The position numbers and the translations under genes are program-made. Shown here piece after piece: positions 1 through 6,579 of a DNA stretch of 10,661 nucleotides (position 1 is the first letter of the stretch; every line of letters starts with the position of its first letter). This DNA comes from an uncultured Clostridia bacterium. Its GTDB lineage: Bacteria > Bacillota > Clostridia > TANB77 > CAG-508. The notes beneath the pieces were generated by a model. It was given only the letters and a program-made list of their open reading frames with translations, was not told the DNA's origin and made no database searches. Where the stretch lies: assembly GCA_948663505.1 (NCBI GenBank), contig CAPNAQ010000056.1, positions 1 through 10,661 on the forward strand, in the 5' to 3' direction.

Positions 1-1
1 A

Positions 2-679
2 TTTAATTATAGAAAAAAGATATATAATTTTACAAAACTAAAATTTAAACTCAAATTTAACTTGAATTTAATTATTAAATATGTTATAAACAAACATAGA
101 AAAATTTATTTCAAGGATGTGATATTTATTTCAAACTTAATTCAAAAATTACTATATTCTATTATAATTCTAACAATATTCATATCAATATTTTTTATTC
201 CAATAATTCAAAACAGCAATTTTACTTATCATACTAATACCCAAAAAGAAATTATAAATTTCAACCCAAATACATTTGGCTTTATTTGGCCTATTCCTGG
301 ATATACGCAAATAAGTTCACCTTTTGGCAAAAGAAATGCCCCAACAAGTGGAGCTTCTAGTTTTCATTATGGAACTGATATTCCTGCACCTGAAGGAACA
401 AAATTAATTGCAATACATGATGGTGAAATTACATTTCGTTCTTTTCTAGGTGCTGGAGGATATACAATTACACTTTCTTTTAATAATTATAAAATTTCTT
501 ATTGCCATGTTTCTCCCAACTTTATTGTTTCAGTTGGAGACATTGTTAAACAAGGTCAAGTTATAGGATATGTTGGTCCAAAATATGTTTATGGTGTTGC
601 TGGAAACAACTATACAGATTCTTTTGGTAATCCTACAAATGGTGCAACTACTGGTTGTCATCTTCATTTACGGTTTTAG
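2..679 (+). CDS. M23 (LytM-type) metallopeptidase, open at 5' edge, 3' end frameshifted
   Basis: Probable cell-wall endopeptidase of the M23 zinc family, which cuts peptide cross-links in peptidoglycan. Numbering from the TTG at 62: a hydrophobic membrane anchor at about 30-50, a short linker, then the M23 domain from about 72. Zinc ligands fit H102 and D106 (HYGTD) and the second H of HLH (200-202). H149 (YCHV) fits the other active-site histidine. The family's VGDxVKxGQxIG turn is at 158-169. The frame has no stop back to base 2 and the TTG has no visible ribosome-binding site, so the true start may lie upstream of the window. The protein ends abruptly after HLHLRF. One extra base near 670 has shifted the frame; see the separate entry for the lost tail. 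The zinc site is complete, so activity cannot be excluded. Confidence 0.8.
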   Translation, partial: FNYRKKIYNFTKLKFKLKFNLNLIIKYVINKHRKIYFKDVIFISNLIQKLLYSIIILTIFISIFFIPIIQNSNFTYHTNTQKEIINFNPNTFGFIWPIPGYTQISSPFGKRNAPTSGASSFHYGTDIPAPEGTKLIAIHDGEITFRSFLGAGGYTITLSFNNYKISYCHVSPNFIVSVGDIVKQGQVIGYVGPKYVYGVAGNNYTDSFGNPTNGATTGCHLHLRF

Positions 680-719
680 AATTGATGGTGGATATAAAAA
701 TCCTCTAGATTACTTTTAA
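670..719 (+). pseudogene. Out-of-frame C-terminal tail of the M23 peptidase
   Basis: Omitting A670 makes the reading frame continue from HLH as F-G-F-R-I-D-G-G-Y-K-N-P-L-D-Y-F and stop at TAA 717-719. This is the expected end of an M23 domain (HLHFxxR followed by NPLxY). The TAA also directly abuts the terminator hairpin, as expected for the original gene end. So a single inserted base (A670, or equivalently C671) is the simplest explanation. It may be a real mutation or a sequencing or assembly error. Confidence 0.75.
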
Positions 720-756
720 AAAGTAGATTTAAAATATTTTATAAATCTACTTTTTA
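717..756. terminator. Bidirectional intrinsic terminator between convergent genes
   Basis: A perfect 15-bp inverted repeat (717-731 with 742-756) around a 10-base loop. The stem has A5 on one side and T5 on the other, so a U-run follows the fold on either strand. It lies between the + strand M23 gene and the - strand zinc-ribbon gene ending at 778, and can serve both. Confidence 0.75.
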
Positions 757-777
757 TAGATATTAGTTTATTTGTTA

Positions 778-1125
778 TTACATATCATCTTCTTCATTAG
801 AACTTTCACAACCTGAACATCCATGACAATGACCAGAACATTCATCCTCTTCATCTAAATCTCCTGACCAATCTAATTCTATAGCATTTTTACATTTTGG
901 ACATTCAATTTCACTTTTATCATTATCTGACTCTATCACAAACTCATATTCACAATATGGACAAACAATTTCAAAGTCAAAATCAGAATCAAAATATATA
1001 TCACTTTCAATATGACTTATTACATCTTGTATATGTGTCATTTTTTCATTCAAAACCTTTTGATTTTCTTTAATCTCCTTAATTTCTTCTAAAAGTTTTT
1101 CAATTTGTTGATTTATATCAGACAT
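778..1125 (-). CDS. Small acidic zinc-ribbon protein with coiled-coil N-terminus (CD1247-like)
   Basis: 115 residues. Residues 1-40 are a charged heptad-like helix, probably a coiled coil for oligomerisation. Then come CPYC (55-58) and CPKC (75-78), a classic two-knuckle zinc ribbon. The acidic tail carries an extra cysteine/histidine cluster, C96, H99, C100, H101, C103 and C106, which could hold a second metal. The overall plan resembles the clostridial proteins annotated 'CD1247 N-terminal domain', known only by sequence; this assignment is from memory. AAGGTG stands 6 bases before the ATG. The gene follows efp by 76 bases on the same strand and is probably the last gene of that transcript, ahead of the 717-756 terminator. 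Molecular role unknown; no signal peptide or membrane segment, so cytosolic. Confidence 0.8.
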   Translation of the reverse strand: MSDINQQIEKLLEEIKEIKENQKVLNEKMTHIQDVISHIESDIYFDSDFDFEIVCPYCEYEFVIESDNDKSEIECPKCKNAIELDWSGDLDEEDECSGHCHGCSGCESSNEEDDM

Positions 1126-1201
1126 TTTTACACCTTTTACCTTTCAAATTTTATATTTTAGACAAAAGAGTTTTTATAGTTAAAAAAACTATATTTAAAT
1201 C

Positions 1202-1768
1202 TTATACTCTTTCCATATATTCACAAGTTCTTGTATCAATTTTTAAAATATCACCTATGTTTACAAACATTGGAACTTGTAATTCTAATCCAGTCTCTAA
1301 TTTTGCTGGTTTACCTGAAGTTGTTGTTGTGTTTCCAGCAAATCCTGGTTCTGTGTATGTAACCTCTAATTCAACAAATGTTGGTGGCTCTACAGCAAAT
1401 ACATTTCCTTTATATGATAGAATTGTAACTTCCATATTTTCTTTTAAATATTTTAAGCAATCTCCTAAAGTTTCTTTATTTAAAGGCATTTGATCATATG
1501 TTTCATTATCCATAAAATAATATAAATCTCCATCTGCATATAAATATTGCATTGTTTTCTTCTCTATTTCTGCACCTGGAAATTTGTCTGAAGGATTAAA
1601 TGTTTTTTCTAGTGTTGCTCCTGTTATTACATTTTTTAATTTTGTTCTTACAAATGCTGAACCTTTCCCTGGTTTAACATGTTGAAATTCTACTACTCTA
1701 AATACATTTCCTTCCATTTCAAAAGTTGTTCCATTTCTAAAATCTCCTGCTGAATATACTCCTGCCAT
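1202..1768 (-). CDS. efp: Translation elongation factor P (EF-P)
   Basis: EF-P binds the ribosome beside the P-site tRNA and rescues stalling at consecutive prolines. The product is full length (188 residues from this start; family about 185-188). SAGDFRNG opens the N-terminal KOW-like domain. The loop VKPGKGSAFVRTKLKN carries the tip lysine (PGKG) that is modified post-translationally in several bacteria. QYLYADGDLYYFMDNETYDQ marks the middle OB domain, and VNIGDILKIDTRTCEYMERV is the usual C-terminal signature. The start at 1768 was chosen because AGGGAG lies 8 bases before it. The in-frame ATG at 1786 lies only about 10 bases after the predicted transcription start and adds six residues not seen in the family. 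A dedicated promoter is visible at 1803-1831. No modification enzyme gene is in the window. Confidence 0.97.
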   Translation of the reverse strand: MAGVYSAGDFRNGTTFEMEGNVFRVVEFQHVKPGKGSAFVRTKLKNVITGATLEKTFNPSDKFPGAEIEKKTMQYLYADGDLYYFMDNETYDQMPLNKETLGDCLKYLKENMEVTILSYKGNVFAVEPPTFVELEVTYTEPGFAGNTTTTSGKPAKLETGLELQVPMFVNIGDILKIDTRTCEYMERV

Positions 1769-1802
1769 TTTTATTTCTCCCTTCATTTTTTATATTTGTT
1801 CT

Positions 1803-1831
1803 ATTTTACTATATTTTCTAATAAAAATCAA
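1803..1831 (-). promoter_or_regulatory. Predicted sigma-A promoter of efp
   Basis: On the - strand, TTGATT (1826-1831) is followed after exactly 17 bases by TAAAAT (1803-1808). Transcription would start near 1796, leaving a leader of about 28 bases before the efp ATG at 1768. This would let efp be expressed independently of the upstream genes. Confidence 0.6.
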
Positions 1832-1842
1832 CCCCATAATTT

Positions 1843-1936
1843 CGTGCCAAAAGGGGCGTCCCTTTATGTCACATTTTTTTGATAATTAATCTTAATTTTT
1901 TTAATCGTGCCAAAAAGGGACGCCCCTTTTGGCACG
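1843..1936. repeat. REP-like / MITE-like inverted-repeat element
   Basis: A 94-bp element bounded by perfect 23-bp inverted repeats (1843-1865 and 1914-1936) that begin CGTGCCAAAAGGGGCG. The right end is itself a near-perfect palindrome (1906-1936): 10 paired bases, one mismatch, GGG/CCC and a 3-base loop. The left end (1843-1872) is a decayed copy of the same palindrome, ending ATGTCAC. The ends are far richer in G and C than the surroundings, and the 33 bases between them are almost pure A/T. It has no coding capacity. Such paired palindromes resemble REP elements moved by RAYT-type (IS200-like) transposases; that link is inference, and no transposase is in the window. Confidence 0.75.
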
Positions 1937-1941
1937 TTTTT
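1906..1941 (+). terminator. Hairpin plus T5 in the REP-like element, terminator-like on + strand
   Basis: The palindrome 1906-1936 is followed on the + strand by TTTTT (1937-1941), giving the shape of an intrinsic terminator for transcripts running antisense into the M24 peptidase gene. On the - strand the fold is followed by ATTAAAAAAA instead of a T-run, so it is not a good terminator for the genes themselves, though the hairpin could stabilise their mRNA end. Confidence 0.35.
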
Positions 1942-1944
1942 CTA

Positions 1945-3003
1945 TTAGATTATAGTTAAATCTTTCCCAGAATTTGTTAAACTTATACAACTAAATTTTG
2001 TGATTTGTACAGTATCTTCTATTCTAACTCCAAATTTACCTGGTATATAAATCCCTGGTTCATCTGAAATAATCATATTTTCTTTTAGTGTTGAATCATT
2101 TTTATAATTAATTTTAGGTGTTTCGTGTATTTCTAAACCAATTCCATGTCCTAATCCATGTATTAAATTATGTCCATTTAATTTGAAATTGTTTTCTACC
2201 ATTTTTGCAATTTGTCTGGTGTTTGCTCCTTCTTTATACTGGCTTAATACAAATTTATTATTATTTAAAACTATTTCATATATTTTTCTCATTTCTTCTG
2301 ATGGTTCTCCAACAAATATTGTTCTTGTCATGTCTGAACAATATCCATTTATTTTACATCCCATGTCTATTGTAATTATATCTTGTTCTTGTATTTTTCT
2401 GTCTGTTGGTACTGCATGTGGTTTTGATGAGTTTTCTCCTGATGCAACTATTGGTTCAAATGATATTCCTTCTGCATTTTCTATATAAAAGTCTTCTATT
2501 TGTTTTGCAATTTGTTTTTCTGTCATTCCTACTTTTATATAGTTTAATATGTTTTTAAAACATTCATCTGTTATATTACATGCTTTTTTTATACTGTTTA
2601 TTTCCTCTTCATCTTTTATCATTCTTTGTTTTTCTATTATGTGTTCAGTTTCGACAAAATTGTTTATTTTATAAATTCTTTTATATTCTTTATATTTTGC
2701 ATATGTTATATAATTTTCTTCGAATCCAACATTTTCACAGAACATAAAAAAGTTTTCGTAGTCATCTAGTGATACATCATTTATATCATATACTATTATT
2801 TCATCAAATAGTGTCAATATACTATGTACATGTTCAATATATCTTCCATCTGTTATAAAAACATTTTCTTTTGGTGTTATTACTAATGTTCCTTCTGCAT
2901 CTATTTTTGTTAAATATTTTATGTTTACTGGATTTGATATTATTATTCCTTGCAAATTTAAGCTTGACATTTTGTTTCTTAGCCACTGTAACTTTGCATT
3001 CAT
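1945..3003 (-). CDS. pepP: M24 family Xaa-Pro peptidase (aminopeptidase P-like)
   Basis: Cytosolic metallopeptidase predicted to remove N-terminal residues preceding proline. 352 residues, the usual length of the short clostridial/bacillar form. Residues 1-125 are the creatinase-like N-terminal domain and 130-345 the pita-bread catalytic domain. All five metal ligands are present: D213 (TIDMG), D224 (CSDMTRT), H286 (HGLGHGIG), E315 (DEPGIY) and E329 (RIEDT), with the supporting H196 in KPHAVP. A strong AGGGGGAG site precedes the ATG by about 8 bases. The gene lies 19 bases after the prepilin peptidase gene, so it is probably cotranscribed with it. Aminopeptidase P and related M24 proteins are commonly next to efp in Firmicutes. 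Exact substrate (Xaa-Pro dipeptide or longer peptides) cannot be told from sequence, so the symbol is tentative. Confidence 0.92.
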   Translation of the reverse strand: MNAKLQWLRNKMSSLNLQGIIISNPVNIKYLTKIDAEGTLVITPKENVFITDGRYIEHVHSILTLFDEIIVYDINDVSLDDYENFFMFCENVGFEENYITYAKYKEYKRIYKINNFVETEHIIEKQRMIKDEEEINSIKKACNITDECFKNILNYIKVGMTEKQIAKQIEDFYIENAEGISFEPIVASGENSSKPHAVPTDRKIQEQDIITIDMGCKINGYCSDMTRTIFVGEPSEEMRKIYEIVLNNNKFVLSQYKEGANTRQIAKMVENNFKLNGHNLIHGLGHGIGLEIHETPKINYKNDSTLKENMIISDEPGIYIPGKFGVRIEDTVQITKFSCISLTNSGKDLTII

Positions 3004-3022
3004 TATAAACTCCCCCTAATTT

Positions 3023-3769
3023 TTATTTATAAAGTCCAAGTGTAAATATTTGTAATAATAGATTTTTTATTAATTCAAATGGTACAAATATATTTATAAA
3101 TGTGGCTAATACAATAAATGGTCCAAATGGTATATATTCATCCATTTTCTTTACTTTTATTAGTAATAATATTATACTTAATATTGCTCCAATTAAAAAT
3201 GACATTAATGTTATCATTATCATATTTGAAAATCCAAAATATAGTCCTAAAGCTCCCATTAGTTTGACATCTCCAAACCCCATTGCTTCTTTTCCATATA
3301 TTACTCCACCTATTAGAGTTATTGCTAAAAAGATTCCTGCTCCTACAAACATTCCTAATACCATATTTATTGTTATGGCTACATCTGATAGTCCATATAT
3401 AAATGCAATTATTAATCCAATTTCAAATATTGCTAAATTTAATCTATTTGGTATTATTTGCATTTTATAATCTATTACAAATGCTGATAGTAACATTGGC
3501 GTTATTATTATGAATTTTATTAAGTCTAAATTTGCTATTATTGTTTCTTTAATTCCATATTTATATAATAAACCTATATATATTACTGATGTTACTAACA
3601 TTAAGATATATTTCGGTTTGAATTTTATAAAATACTCTTTTATTTCTTTTGTGAATACTTTTTTATATTCAGGAAGTCGTGTATTCATCCAATCTATAAA
3701 CATTCCTACAAATAGACCTAATATAGCTACTATTGCATAATATGCTATATGTGTCTCATTAATATACAT
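3023..3769 (-). CDS. Prepilin peptidase (A24 family, type IV leader peptidase) without methylase cysteines
   Basis: Integral-membrane aspartic peptidase that cleaves the leader of type IV pilin-like proteins. 248 residues with about seven hydrophobic segments (near 8-27, 53-71, 84-99, 110-128, 133-157, 183-206, 216-240). The two catalytic aspartates are visible: D100 in VIDYKMQIIPN and D167 in GFGDVKLMGA. IPFGPF (213-218) is the usual late signature. The N-terminus keeps the RLP turn (31-33), but the two CxxC pairs of the methyltransferase domain are absent; the sequence has no cysteine at all. It is therefore predicted to cleave but not bind zinc there, and may not N-methylate. The start overlaps the end of yqeG by 11 bases; AAGGA lies about 10 bases upstream inside yqeG. 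No pilin or secretion gene is in the window. Confidence 0.9.
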   Translation of the reverse strand: MYINETHIAYYAIVAILGLFVGMFIDWMNTRLPEYKKVFTKEIKEYFIKFKPKYILMLVTSVIYIGLLYKYGIKETIIANLDLIKFIIITPMLLSAFVIDYKMQIIPNRLNLAIFEIGLIIAFIYGLSDVAITINMVLGMFVGAGIFLAITLIGGVIYGKEAMGFGDVKLMGALGLYFGFSNMIMITLMSFLIGAILSIILLLIKVKKMDEYIPFGPFIVLATFINIFVPFELIKNLLLQIFTLGLYK

Positions 3770-4283
3770 TCTTGTTCATTCCTTCCCCTGTTTTTTCTTT
3801 ATATTTCTGCTTTATTTTGTTTTCTATTGGTCTTTTCCATGCTGTATACCAATAGTCTTTTTCTCTGTTTATTGGTTCTACTAATATTGTAAACATTTTA
3901 CTTCTATTTCCTCCCAATATATCTGTAAATATTTGGTCTCCTACTACTGCTATATTTTCTGCTTTTATTTCTGTTTCTTTTTCTATTGTTTTAAATCCTT
4001 TTTTTAGTGGTTTCATTCCAAAATGTTTATATTTTACATCTATTTTTTTTGCTACTTCTTCAACTTTTTTTCTATCATTTGTATTTGATAATATATATAG
4101 TTTTATTCCTTGCCCTTTCATTTGTTTTGTCCATTCTATTATGCTTTCTGATAAGTTTTTGTTATAGTCTATTAGTGTGTTGTCTACATCTAATATCAAT
4201 AGTTTTATTTTATTTTTTATTAACATCTCTATTGTTATTTCTTCTACTTTTTTTAGATATAGTTTTGGATATAGATTTTTCAT
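3759..4283 (-). CDS. yqeG: YqeG family HAD-IIIA phosphatase
   Basis: Cytosolic member of the haloacid dehalogenase superfamily, predicted to hydrolyse phosphate from a substrate not yet defined. Counting from this start (174 residues; family about 170), motif I is DVDNTL at 32-37, motif II is S66 in LSNTND, motif III is the K91 region (KPLKKG), and motif IV is GDQxFTD at 115-121 with two acidic residues for Mg2+. The start at 4283 is preferred over the ATG 18 bases upstream because GGAG lies 8 bases before it and the family begins in this way. It is the first gene after the promoter at 4366-4394, with a leader of about 75 bases, and overlaps the next gene by 11 bases. Confidence 0.93.
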   Translation of the reverse strand: MKNLYPKLYLKKVEEITIEMLIKNKIKLLILDVDNTLIDYNKNLSESIIEWTKQMKGQGIKLYILSNTNDRKKVEEVAKKIDVKYKHFGMKPLKKGFKTIEKETEIKAENIAVVGDQIFTDILGGNRSKMFTILVEPINREKDYWYTAWKRPIENKIKQKYKEKTGEGMNKNVY

Positions 4284-4365
4284 TCCTTTCACTCCACTCA
4301 TCTTTATTTTAGAAAAATTTTTTGTTTTCTTTTTATTTTTTACTTATCGTCTTCTTTTCTTAATT

Positions 4366-4394
4366 ATATTACCAATATGTTTTTTATTTGTCAA
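4366..4394 (-). promoter_or_regulatory. Strong predicted sigma-A promoter before yqeG
   Basis: On the - strand, a perfect TTGACA (4389-4394) is followed after exactly 17 bases by TAATAT (4366-4371), with TATAAT overlapping just downstream. Transcription would start near 4359. It lies in the only sizeable gap between the pheST group and the yqeG group and so divides the - strand genes into two transcription units. No terminator is visible before it, so read-through from the pheST unit is possible. Confidence 0.75.
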
Positions 4395-4412
4395 TGTTTT
4401 TTTTAATTTCCA

Positions 4413-4637
4413 TTAGCAACTTAAATTCTTTTGTATTCCTAGTCCATCTCCTATACAAATTAGTGTTTCAACACTTGTATTTTGTTCACCTTCATTATCT
4501 GATATTTTTAAAATTTTTATAAATTCGTCCTTTTTTACTTCATTCATTGTCTGCTTTGGCATTTCCAACATTTTTATTTCTTCATCTTTATTAAATATGT
4601 TTTTTATAAAAATAATGAAATTTTTTATAATATTCAT
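4413..4637 (-). CDS. Small hypothetical protein coupled to the transglutaminase-like gene
   Basis: 74 residues, not recognised. The ATG overlaps the TGA stop of the preceding gene as ATGA (4634-4637), a typical sign of translational coupling. The first 15 residues are hydrophobic and basic (MNIIKNFIIFIKNIF), possibly an amphipathic helix that touches a membrane or a partner. The rest is charged, with a C-terminal stretch CIGDGLGIQKNLSC. No domain recognised. No terminator is visible after it before the yqeG promoter. The tight overlap is the main support that it is real; it may act with the upstream product. Confidence 0.6.
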   Translation of the reverse strand: MNIIKNFIIFIKNIFNKDEEIKMLEMPKQTMNEVKKDEFIKILKISDNEGEQNTSVETLICIGDGLGIQKNLSC

Positions 4638-6577
4638 TTTTCTTCGCCTTTCTTTTCAACCATTGTACCAGAACTTGTTTCTAAATTTATATTTTCTTTT
4701 TCTATATTTTCAGTTTCCCATGGTCTAAGTCCTTTCTGCTTTTTCAAATCCTTCTTATAACATTCAAATCTTTGTATAAAGTTCTCTTGTGATAATTCTA
4801 TAAATTTTCTATCTACTTTATCTGCATAATAGAATTTTTTACCTAATTCTCCTAAATCTATATAAACATATAATACTGGTCTTTTTTGCTTATCTTTTCT
4901 TTCATATACTCTTTTTACAATACATTTTTTAAATCTTATATATTTTGCATCTAATAATCTATCACTAATAATTCTCATACTTGAATTTTGACATGTAGCA
5001 AATTCTGGACAAACTTTTGAGAGTAGCATTAATTGTTCTTTAACATTTTGTTCTGGTTTATTTTCATACAATACATTTAATAATTCTGATTTTGTAAATA
5101 TATCATATATAGGAAATATTCCTTTTTTATCTGCTAATCCAACACTTGAGAAAAGCTTTCTTAAACTTTCTTCGTCTAAATTTAAAGTTGCATCTTGTAG
5201 TTCTTTATCATTTTTATGACAAAAATGATCTTTTTTTTGTGTATCAATATCATTTTTTCTTATTTCTTCATAACTTTTACAAAAATTTTTAGGTTCTCCT
5301 CCAAATCTATAACTTACTAAATTCCATGTTGGATCTACTATAGTATTGCCTTTTACAGTTTCTCCATTTGCAAGAGGAAGTTCAATATTTTTTATTTTTA
5401 AAAAAGCATGTTTCTTACCAATTACAATTTCACTTTCTATTCCAACTTTTTTTAACATATATTGTTCAACCTTAGCAATTCCATTGCATACACCATATCC
5501 TGTGCAAATTATTTTCCATAATGCTCTACTATCATTTTCATCATATACTTCAGTATCAAAATCAGGACTATAACTTATCTTCTTTCCTATAGCATTATCT
5601 ATTATAGCTAATTTTTGAGCATCTGAATATTCAGGTTTCAAACTACTAATTACAGAATCTATCCATTCTTCAGCTTCTTTATACTCTTTTCCAGTTGATA
5701 TAAATCTTCCTTTTTTTGCAATATCAATAACTTGTGAATCTGGACAAATATCACACAATTGCATTATCTTTTCTTTTTGTACATCTTCTAAACTTTCTGG
5801 ATATATTCTTATAATTTCATCTAATCCTCTATAGTCTTCTAAATCTCCTTCTAAGTTTAAAATAATTTCATTACTGAATTCTTTTGTTTTCATATTAATT
5901 GCAGTTTGGTATTCTTTTGGCAATATTTTTGTATCTATAGATTTTTTAACATCCTCTTTTAAAATTACTAATATTTCTCTTTTTTCATTTAATGTCAAGT
6001 TAATATCTTCTAATTTTCTTACGAAAAACTTTTGTGATTTAATATCTAATACATTCACTATTTCATATGGATGAATATTATTTTCAATAAAAAAACTTTT
6101 ATATTTGTTAAAAAACTCTATTAATTCTTCCACTTTAAATGAATCCAATATTTTAATTTTATCATATCGATTTAAATTTTTTTCTTTTAATAGCATTTGT
6201 AACTTACTATTATAACTACATGTAGTTATAATATCAACTCTAAAAATTTTTTCAAGTTTATATATTTCAATTATTTTATTTTTTACATCTTCATTACATA
6301 TAGTCTTTGCTAATTCTACAATTTGACAATCTGTTAAATTATAAATACTCTTAATTAATATTTTATCAAGTAATATTTTCTCTCTTATAGGATTAGATAT
6401 ACTACTAATAATTTCTTGTAGTTGATTTTCATTTAATTTACTTTTTCTTATAAATTCCTCATTATATAATATTTGTTGTTGTTCATTATCATTTAGTCCT
6501 TTAACAATATCAAATATATCACTATTTCCTAAATTATTTACAAATATATTATTAGTTAACAATTCATGTACATCCAT
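4634..6577 (-). CDS. Large cytosolic transglutaminase-like (papain-fold) protein of unknown role
   Basis: 647 residues. A transglutaminase-like core spans about 320-425: C364 in GVCNGIA, H390 in KKHAFLK and D415 in VDPTWN occur in the order and spacing of the Cys-His-Asp triad. Residues 1-300 are mostly helical and charged with no clear domain; they could be a helical-repeat scaffold. The C-terminal part (about 470-625) is basic, ending in a polar tail. No signal peptide or membrane segment, so it probably acts in the cytosol, unlike many exported bacterial transglutaminase-like proteins. Its AGGAGA site lies inside the end of pheT and the start is 2 bases after that stop, so it is expressed with pheST. 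The reaction could be proteolysis, deamidation or cross-linking; sequence alone does not decide. Confidence 0.8.
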   Translation of the reverse strand: MDVHELLTNNIFVNNLGNSDIFDIVKGLNDNEQQQILYNEEFIRKSKLNENQLQEIISSISNPIREKILLDKILIKSIYNLTDCQIVELAKTICNEDVKNKIIEIYKLEKIFRVDIITTCSYNSKLQMLLKEKNLNRYDKIKILDSFKVEELIEFFNKYKSFFIENNIHPYEIVNVLDIKSQKFFVRKLEDINLTLNEKREILVILKEDVKKSIDTKILPKEYQTAINMKTKEFSNEIILNLEGDLEDYRGLDEIIRIYPESLEDVQKEKIMQLCDICPDSQVIDIAKKGRFISTGKEYKEAEEWIDSVISSLKPEYSDAQKLAIIDNAIGKKISYSPDFDTEVYDENDSRALWKIICTGYGVCNGIAKVEQYMLKKVGIESEIVIGKKHAFLKIKNIELPLANGETVKGNTIVDPTWNLVSYRFGGEPKNFCKSYEEIRKNDIDTQKKDHFCHKNDKELQDATLNLDEESLRKLFSSVGLADKKGIFPIYDIFTKSELLNVLYENKPEQNVKEQLMLLSKVCPEFATCQNSSMRIISDRLLDAKYIRFKKCIVKRVYERKDKQKRPVLYVYIDLGELGKKFYYADKVDRKFIELSQENFIQRFECYKKDLKKQKGLRPWETENIEKENINLETSSGTMVEKKGEEK

Positions 6578-6579
6578 TT

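Noticed and set aside
1140..1200. Weak hairpin TATAGTT/AACTATA between efp and the zinc-ribbon gene as a terminator
   Set aside because: Only seven A/T-rich pairs and no T-run on the - strand, so it is unlikely to stop transcription.
1769..1786. Longer EF-P start at 1786 and longer YqeG start at 4301
   Set aside because: In both cases the internal ATG has the better spaced ribosome-binding site and matches the family N-terminus. For efp the longer start is also almost on the predicted transcription start.
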